Source of the DNA: Actinomycetota bacterium
GTDB taxonomy: Bacteria > Actinomycetota > UBA4738
DNA: 11,223 nt
Direction of reading: 5' to 3'
Assembly: GCA_005885025.1 (NCBI GenBank)
Contig: VAYC01000036.1
Span: 1 to 11,223, forward strand
Position numbers and translations under genes: made by a program. Of the stretch, positions 5,432 through 11,223 are shown in pieces. Each line of letters begins with the position of its first letter. Positions within the stretch are counted from its first letter, which is position 1. The notes under the pieces were generated by a model. That model worked only from the letters and a program-made list of their open reading frames with translations. It was not told where the DNA came from and did not search any database.

Positions 5432-6975
5432 CGGAAGCTGAGATCGGCACCGACCTCGGCAACATCCATCTGGGCCTTCTGCAGCCGGCCCGAGTAATCC
5501 CAGTTCATGGCCTGCCACCGCGTGAACTGATCCAGGACCCAGATTCCTGCCTGTCTGGCGCCGTTGCCGGACCTCTTGTTCCCGCCGAACGGGAGGTGAG
5601 CCTCGGCGCCTGACGTCGAGTTGTTGACGCTGACCATCCCGGCGCTGATCCGCTCGCGGAACCGGAACACGGACTTCGGGTCGTTCGTGTAGATCGACGA
5701 CGACAGGCCGTACCCGTGCCCGTTGGCCAGGTCCATCGCCTGCTCGAAGGTGGCGAATGTTGCCACGCCGACGATCGGCCCGAAGGTCTCCAACCGATAG
5801 AGATCGTCCTGCATCGTCACCCCGTCGACGATCGTCGGGTGATAGTAGAGGCCGGCGTCGGGGTCACCGACGAACCCCTCGCGCGGGTTCTGCGACGTGA
5901 TCCGACCGGTCGCGGTCGAGCCGTAGAGCTTGTGATGAGGTTGAACGAGCTCCAGCCAGCCTTCGAACCGCTGGGAGAACCTCGCGCTGATCATGGGTCC
6001 GTACAGGACGTCCTGGAACGGGTCGCCGATCGATGCCGACTCGACGGCGCGCGTGAAGCGCGACAGGAACTCGTCGTGGACCGATTCGTGGACGATCACG
6101 GTCCCGAGAGAGGTGCATCGCTGGCCGGCCGTGCCGAACCCGCTGAACAAGGAGCCTTCGACGGCGAGGTCCAGGTCGGCGTCGGGCATGACGACCAATG
6201 GGTTCTTCCCGCCAAGCTCCAGGCACGGCGACTGGAGGTGCCGGCCGCAGAGCTCGCCGATCCGCCGCCCGACGTCCGAAGAGCCTGTGAACCCGACCTT
6301 GTCGACGAGCCCTTCCTCGAGAGCTCGCTCCAGTCCTTCGAAGGCCACCGGTCCCTCGGACAGGACCATGTTGAACACGCCCGCGAGGACGCCGCCGTGC
6401 AGGATGATCTGCGTGAATGCCTCGGCCGTCGCGGGCGTGTACTCGGCCGGCTTCCACACCACCGAGTTGCCACACACGAGTGCGGGGATGATGTACCAGG
6501 AGGGTACGGCCACCGGGAAGTTGCCCGCCGTGATGATGACCGCCGAGCCCACCGGCATGCGGAACGTGAACAGTTGCTTGTCGGGCATCTCGCTCGGAAC
6601 GGTCTGCCCGTACAGGCGCCGCCCCTCGGACAGGAAGAAGTTGCAGGTGTCGATGACCTCCTGGACCTCGCCCAGCGACTCGCGGTAGGGCTTGCCGATC
6701 TCTCGCGTGATCAGCCGGGCCAGGGACTCCTTGTTCTCTTCCACGAGCCGCCCGATCTGCTGGACCGCCCGCCCGCGTACCGGCGCGGGGACCCGAGCCC
6801 ACGCCTGCTGGGCGCCGTACGCCACACGGCACGCCTCCACGAACGTCGCGGCGTCGCCCAGGGACGCTTCGGCCACGACTTCGTCCAGGCGGGCGGGATT
6901 CGGAGCCTCGAGCTTCCCGCCCGGAGCTCCCTCGAGCGCTCGGCCCCCGATGTTGGACCCGACTGCCTTGGTCAT
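5419..6975 (-). CDS. NAD(P)-dependent aldehyde dehydrogenase
   Basis: This cytosolic enzyme oxidises an aldehyde to the carboxylate with NAD(P)+. The 518 residues are typical in length and carry the full ALDH active site: the GNFP asparagine N152, VWKPAEYTPA with K175, the nucleotide-binding GFTGSSDVG (228-236), LELGGKNP with general base E253, GTAGQRCTS with nucleophile C287, and LETFGP (E396, F398). The usual PWNFP reads TAGNFP here. The C-terminal SVNNSTSGAEAHLPFGGNK and late DYSGRLQKAQMD resemble ALDH7-like and related bacterial ALDHs that act on amino-acid-derived semialdehydes; the exact substrate cannot be read from sequence. The start at ATG 6975 is supported by GAGGGG (6985..6980). 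It lies 8 bases after the biotin carboxylase stop, so the two genes form an operon. The frame stays open to 7110, but that part overlaps carboxylase coding sequence and is rejected. Confidence 0.93.
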   Translation of the reverse strand: MTKAVGSNIGGRALEGAPGGKLEAPNPARLDEVVAEASLGDAATFVEACRVAYGAQQAWARVPAPVRGRAVQQIGRLVEENKESLARLITREIGKPYRESLGEVQEVIDTCNFFLSEGRRLYGQTVPSEMPDKQLFTFRMPVGSAVIITAGNFPVAVPSWYIIPALVCGNSVVWKPAEYTPATAEAFTQIILHGGVLAGVFNMVLSEGPVAFEGLERALEEGLVDKVGFTGSSDVGRRIGELCGRHLQSPCLELGGKNPLVVMPDADLDLAVEGSLFSGFGTAGQRCTSLGTVIVHESVHDEFLSRFTRAVESASIGDPFQDVLYGPMISARFSQRFEGWLELVQPHHKLYGSTATGRITSQNPREGFVGDPDAGLYYHPTIVDGVTMQDDLYRLETFGPIVGVATFATFEQAMDLANGHGYGLSSSIYTNDPKSVFRFRERISAGMVSVNNSTSGAEAHLPFGGNKRSGNGARQAGIWVLDQFTRWQAMNWDYSGRLQKAQMDVAEVGADLSFRLES

Positions 6976-6979
6976 GGAA

Positions 6980-6983
6980 CCCC

Positions 6984-6985
<2 letters not shown>
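6980..6985 (-). promoter_or_regulatory. Shine-Dalgarno of the aldehyde dehydrogenase, overlapping the upstream stop
   Basis: GAGGGG lies 4 bases before ATG 6975 and shares bases with the TGA stop (6986..6984) of the carboxylase gene. This suggests translational coupling. Confidence 0.5.
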
Positions 6986-8744
<1,759 letters not shown>

Positions 8745-8756
8745 GCTCGGAGCATA
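8745..8756 (-). promoter_or_regulatory. candidate leaderless promoter (-10) of the carboxylase operon
   Basis: On the minus strand TATGCT (8756..8751) is followed by six bases and then the GTG start. That is the normal distance from a -10 box to the transcription start, and there is no ribosome binding site in between. No strong -35 box is visible. Confidence 0.35.
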
Positions 8757-8770
8757 CCGTCGGCCCTGGA

Positions 8771-8788
8771 AATTACACCCAGGTAATT
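8771..8788. promoter_or_regulatory. perfect palindrome, possible operator of the divergent promoters
   Basis: AATTAC-ACCCAG-GTAATT is a perfect 6-base-pair inverted repeat, AT-rich in a GC-rich genome. It sits between the carboxylase operon and the DivIVA-like gene, and its size and symmetry suit a dimeric repressor such as a TetR-type protein. It lies about 15 bases upstream of the candidate minus-strand -10 box and ends at the -35 box proposed for the plus strand. No candidate repressor is encoded in the window. The BirA here has no DNA-binding domain, so it should not be the regulator. Confidence 0.45.
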
Positions 8789-8815
8789 GAACGCGCTGGA
8801 TGGGTGCCCAATACT
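8787..8815 (+). promoter_or_regulatory. candidate promoter of the DivIVA-like gene
   Basis: A -35 box TTGAAC (8787-8792), a 17-base spacer and a -10 box AATACT (8810-8815) give four of six matches in each box at ideal spacing. Transcription would start near 8822, with GGAGG at 8830-8834 just before the gene. A 9-base-pair inverted repeat overlaps both ends of this promoter. Confidence 0.4.
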
Positions 8816-8825
8816 GAGCGCGTTC
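8789..8825. repeat. 9-bp perfect inverted repeat flanking the DivIVA-like promoter
   Basis: GAACGCGCT (8789-8797) and AGCGCGTTC (8817-8825) are exact reverse complements separated by 19 bases. One arm lies on the proposed -35 box and the other at the proposed transcription start. They could be two half-sites for a dimeric regulator, or form a hairpin at the 5' end of the transcript. Confidence 0.5.
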
Positions 8826-8829
8826 GACT

Positions 8830-8834
8830 GGAGG
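8830..8834 (+). promoter_or_regulatory. Shine-Dalgarno deciding the DivIVA-like start
   Basis: GGAGG is only 1 base from ATG 8836 but 7 bases from the in-frame ATG 8842. The second ATG is therefore the likelier start. Confidence 0.6.
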
Positions 8835-8841
8835 CATGGCC

Positions 8842-9783
8842 ATGACGATGGAAGGGATAGCCCTGCGCAGGCGTTTTTTGGGTGTCGATCCAGGAGAGGT
8901 CGAGCGCCTCCTCGCGGAGCGCGAGATAGAGCTGGGTCAGCTAACGCGCCAGGCCCGGCTGGCTGAGGAGCGGGCTGCCGAGGCCGAGGGGCGATGGCAC
9001 GCACTCGAAAAGCGAGTCATCGAGTCGGAACAGCGCACTCTCTCCGCGGAACACGAGCTGAAGAGATTGCAGAGCATGCTGTCCTCGCTCGGGCTGGAGC
9101 TGGCCCGGCGGGAGCAAGAAGCCGAGGCGCTGCGGGTCGAGGCCGACGATCTTCGGCGGCAGCTCGAGGCGGCGCTGGCCAGGGCAGCGGACATCGGTTT
9201 CGAGGGGGAAGGGGAACCGCGGCCCGACCCGGCCACGAACTTCCTGGTCACCGAAGTCGCGCCAATTCTCCGGGCTGCGGAAGAGTCCGCCGCCAAGGTC
9301 CTGCGGCAAGCTCGGGCGGCTTCGGAGCAGGAGAGGGCCCACATGGATGAGGCCCGGGGAGAACTCCAGGCGCAGCTTGGCGTCATCACCACCTGGTGGA
9401 ACGACGTTCACGAGGTCCTGAACCCGATCCAGGAGAACCTCTCGGCTGCCCGGAAGACCATCGAGGATATCGGGGTGCAGGTCCGCGAGGCGCTGTTCCC
9501 GCTGGGCGGCCTGATCGGCACGATCGGCCAGGAGCTCAGCAAGCTTTCCCAGATCTCGAGCCCGCCGATCCCGTCCCAATCGGAGCGGGATGCAGCCAAG
9601 CGGGACGAGCGAGCTCCCCTGCCCAGACGAGAGAGAAGCCAGAAGGGGGAGCGACTGACGGTTTCCATCGAGGAGCAGGGCGAACGACGCTCGGAGACCG
9701 AGCAGGTGTCCGCGGGCCCCCGCCCCGGCCGGGGCACGTGGTGGCCGAACGCCGAGCGCCCGCGGCGGGAGACCGGCCTGTAG
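8842..9783 (+). CDS. DivIVA-like coiled-coil protein
   Basis: This 313-residue cytoplasmic protein has no signal peptide or membrane segment. The first 27 residues, with RRRFLGVDPGEVERLLAER, resemble the short N-terminal motif of DivIVA/GpsB-family proteins (FxxxxxGxDxxEVxxxL), which bind curved membrane and organise growth poles or septa. A long heptad-rich coiled coil follows (about 18-118), then a linker rich in Glu, Gly and Pro. A second helical region (about 130-215) contains RAAEESAAKVLRQARAASEQ, which is DivIVA-like. The tail (about 220-313) is charged and probably disordered. It lies 12 bases upstream of birA on the same strand and diverges from the biotin carboxylase operon. The DivIVA assignment rests on motif and architecture only; a generic coiled-coil protein is possible. 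Confidence 0.65.
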   Translation: MTMEGIALRRRFLGVDPGEVERLLAEREIELGQLTRQARLAEERAAEAEGRWHALEKRVIESEQRTLSAEHELKRLQSMLSSLGLELARREQEAEALRVEADDLRRQLEAALARAADIGFEGEGEPRPDPATNFLVTEVAPILRAAEESAAKVLRQARAASEQERAHMDEARGELQAQLGVITTWWNDVHEVLNPIQENLSAARKTIEDIGVQVREALFPLGGLIGTIGQELSKLSQISSPPIPSQSERDAAKRDERAPLPRRERSQKGERLTVSIEEQGERRSETEQVSAGPRPGRGTWWPNAERPRRETGL

Positions 9784-9795
9784 GCTTCTCACCGC

Positions 9796-10578
9796 TTGCT
9801 GACACTGGAATCGGTGGCCCGAGCGGCGAAGTCCGCCGGCATCGAAGCGCCCTCTCATTACCTCGAAGTCACGGGGTCGACCAACACCGAGCTGCTGGCG
9901 CTGGCCGAGCAGGGCGCCCCGGCCTGGACGGTCCTGGCAGCCGGTCATCAAGTCGAAGGCCGCGGCCGGCTCGACCGGACATGGGAATCGAAGCCGGGGG
10001 CGTCGCTGCTGGTCTCCGTGCTTCTGCGCCCGGACCTTCCGCCGACGGACTCGTCGCTGGTCACGCTGGCTGCGGGCGCGTGCATGGCCATGTCGTGCTC
10101 GGTGGCCTGCGGGGTGGACGTCCGGTGCAAGTGGCCGAACGACCTCCTCGTCGCAGACCGCAAGCTCGGCGGAGTCCTCACCGAAGCGAAGGTCGAGCGC
10201 GGCCGCTTGGCCCACGTCGTGGTGGGGGTGGGGATGAACCTCGAACAGAGAGCGGAGGACTTTCCGCCCGAGCTCCGCGGTTCGGCCACGAGCGTGGCCA
10301 ACGAGGGCGGCCGGCCTGACGGGCCGGCGCTCCTGTTCGAGTTCCTCCTCCGGCTGACGCGGTTCGGCGATCCCTCGCGGCCTGGTTTTCGAGAGACCGT
10401 TCTGGACATGTATCGGCGCGTATGTCAGACGATCGGCCGAACCGTCCGGGCCACCACCGCAACCGGGCGCCACGTCGAAGGAAGGGCGACGGGTGTGGGC
10501 GACTGGGGGCAGCTGGTCGTGGAGACCGACCGCGGTCCTGAGGAAGTGACGTTCGGGGAGATCACCCACCTGCGTTGA
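9796..10578 (+). CDS. birA: biotin--[acetyl-CoA-carboxylase] ligase, monofunctional
   Basis: The enzyme activates biotin with ATP and attaches it to the lysine of biotin carboxyl carrier domains; its likely target, the EAMKM lysine, is encoded about 1 kb away on the opposite strand. The 260 residues carry the BirA catalytic core: GSTNTE (27-32), EGRGRLDRTW (54-63) as the biotin and adenylate-binding loop, RCKWPNDLL (110-118), RKLGGVLTE with catalytic K123, and VVVGVGMNL (141-149). A small C-terminal domain ends in VTFGEITHLR. There is no N-terminal helix-turn-helix, so it is a group I ligase with no repressor role. The TTG start at 9796 has no Shine-Dalgarno and sits 12 bases after the DivIVA-like stop; GTG 9814 is an alternative. 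Translation may depend on coupling with the upstream gene. Confidence 0.94.
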   Translation: MLTLESVARAAKSAGIEAPSHYLEVTGSTNTELLALAEQGAPAWTVLAAGHQVEGRGRLDRTWESKPGASLLVSVLLRPDLPPTDSSLVTLAAGACMAMSCSVACGVDVRCKWPNDLLVADRKLGGVLTEAKVERGRLAHVVVGVGMNLEQRAEDFPPELRGSATSVANEGGRPDGPALLFEFLLRLTRFGDPSRPGFRETVLDMYRRVCQTIGRTVRATTATGRHVEGRATGVGDWGQLVVETDRGPEEVTFGEITHLR

Positions 10579-10620
10579 AACGCGTCCGTCGCGGCCCCTT
10601 TGGGCGGTTCCTGATCCCGC

Positions 10621-10670
10621 TGGGCCTTTCGGCTGGTACTCGAAATGGCCCATTGGCCCTTGCTCTTTTT
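10621..10670 (+). terminator. candidate intrinsic terminator downstream of birA
   Basis: TGGGCC-TTTCG (10621-10631) pairs with CGAAA-(T)-GGCCCA (10641-10652), giving an 11-base-pair stem with a single bulge and a 9-base loop. A CTCTTTTT run ends at 10670. The T-run lies about 13 bases beyond the stem, which is farther than ideal; an alternative pairing with GGCCC at 10655-10659 brings it closer. Confidence 0.5.
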
Positions 10671-10688
10671 ATGAATGATCCGTATTTT
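10660..10688 (+). promoter_or_regulatory. candidate promoter of the right-edge membrane protein
   Basis: TTGCTC (10660-10665), 17 bases, then TATTTT (10683-10688), inside the only clearly AT-rich patch nearby. Box matches are modest, but the spacing and position, about 60 bases before the GTG start, are right. Confidence 0.35.
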
Positions 10689-10746
10689 GCTCGTCCGGCA
10701 ATCAACCGGTCGCCCAGATGTGCGCTGAACGAGCCCGGGAGCACGA

Positions 10747-11223
10747 GTGGGAGCCGACTTCCCCAGCCGAGACGCCGCCGCGGAGAGCCGCGGAGCTTAC
10801 GGTTATTGGATCGTGGCCATCGGCGCAGTTCTGGCAGGGTGGACCCTCGCCATCCTGGCCACGCGACAGCCCACGTTTCGAGTCCTCTCGTCCGAGGCCC
10901 GCGAACCGCTTGAGGCCGCGGCGGCCACGGTCATCACCCTCGTGTGCGTGCTCGCCTACATTCAGTATTCGCTGACCAATTCGACGACAGCGTTCTTCAC
11001 CGGTCTCGCCTTCCTTGCTCTCGCCTCCAATCAGATCGTGTTCGGGGTGTTCCTGGGAACGGGATCATTCGGGATCACCGCTCAACAAGAGATGTATTTC
11101 TGGACGGTTGGAAGGTTGTTCTCGGGCATACTGCTTGCCATTTCCGCCGTCGGCGGGACCCGGTGGGCCGAGGTCAAACGACCGTCGACCCGTTTCCTCG
11201 TCGGTGCGGTGCTCGTTCTGGGA
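10747..11223 (+). CDS. partial multi-pass membrane protein, possibly a sensor N-terminal module
   Basis: An open frame of 159 codons continues past the right edge. It starts at GTG 10747, with GGGAG (10737-10741) 5 bases upstream; the frame is closed upstream by TGA at 10726-10728. After a short charged N-terminus (VGADFPSRDAAAESRGAY) there are about four hydrophobic helices: residues 20-38, 57-76, 83-103 and 118-136. A fifth begins at 150 (FLVGAVLVLG). Between helix 1 and helix 2 lies SSEAREPLEAAAATV, and helix 3 contains AFLALASNQIVFGVF. The pattern resembles the multi-helix membrane modules placed before kinase or GGDEF domains in actinobacterial sensors, but no such domain is in the window, so this is a guess. 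A plain membrane protein is equally possible. Confidence 0.75.
   Translation, partial: MGADFPSRDAAAESRGAYGYWIVAIGAVLAGWTLAILATRQPTFRVLSSEAREPLEAAAATVITLVCVLAYIQYSLTNSTTAFFTGLAFLALASNQIVFGVFLGTGSFGITAQQEMYFWTVGRLFSGILLAISAVGGTRWAEVKRPSTRFLVGAVLVLG

Larger units (their letters stand above)
10579..10746 (+). other. intergenic region between birA and the membrane protein
   Basis: These 168 bases hold a candidate terminator followed by an AT-rich stretch (10666-10690) that stands out in this genome and contains a possible promoter. No convincing ORF was found inside it. Confidence 0.5.

Noticed and set aside
8745..8843. Upstream extension of the carboxylase to an ATG at 8843
   Set aside because: It would place both palindromes and the divergent promoter inside coding sequence and overlap the DivIVA-like start. 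The added residues are not part of the biotin carboxylase family.
8941..10653. Long minus-strand open frame opposite the DivIVA-like gene and birA
   Set aside because: It runs antisense to birA, whose motifs are unmistakable, and the translation shows no domain.

Overview
The window is high-GC bacterial DNA, most likely from an uncultured actinobacterium (Actinomycetota). No single gene proves this. The pointers are: a coenzyme F420:NADP oxidoreductase; a secreted PD40/RTX protein of a type common in soil actinobacteria; a fused biotin carboxylase-BCCP alpha subunit of actinobacterial AccA3 length; a DivIVA-like coiled-coil protein; and several genes without a Shine-Dalgarno sequence but with a TANNNT hexamer just upstream, as expected for leaderless mRNAs. 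An archaeal-type fructose-bisphosphate aldolase/phosphatase also occurs in deep-branching bacteria, so Chloroflexota is not excluded.

Layout, left to right. (1) Minus strand: a bifunctional FBP aldolase/phosphatase (gluconeogenesis), followed by what looks like the first 28 codons of a downstream gene cut by the window edge. (2) Plus strand: an exported beta-propeller protein with a C-terminal RTX calcium-binding array, then F420H2:NADP+ oxidoreductase. (3) Minus strand: an orphan membrane histidine kinase, convergent with npdG. (4) A ~200-base intergenic stretch rich in hairpins, leading to a 28-residue membrane peptide ORF on the plus strand with a very strong ribosome binding site. (5) Minus strand: a two-gene operon, biotin carboxylase/BCCP then an NAD(P)-dependent aldehyde dehydrogenase. 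(6) Divergent on the plus strand: a DivIVA-like coiled-coil protein and a biotin-protein ligase (BirA without a DNA-binding domain), then a candidate terminator. (7) At the right edge, the start of a multi-pass membrane protein that runs off the window.

The clearest functional link is the right half. The ligase should attach biotin to the EAMKM lysine of the carboxylase subunit encoded on the other side of a ~90-base divergent promoter region, which itself carries two palindromes. No carboxyltransferase subunit is present, so the acyl-CoA substrate cannot be named. The left half combines central carbon metabolism, F420/NADP redox balance and envelope or sensing proteins, without an obvious single pathway. 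I see no CRISPR array, tRNA, rRNA, transposase or phage gene. The most novel-looking element is the structured leader plus mini-ORF at about 5103-5371.
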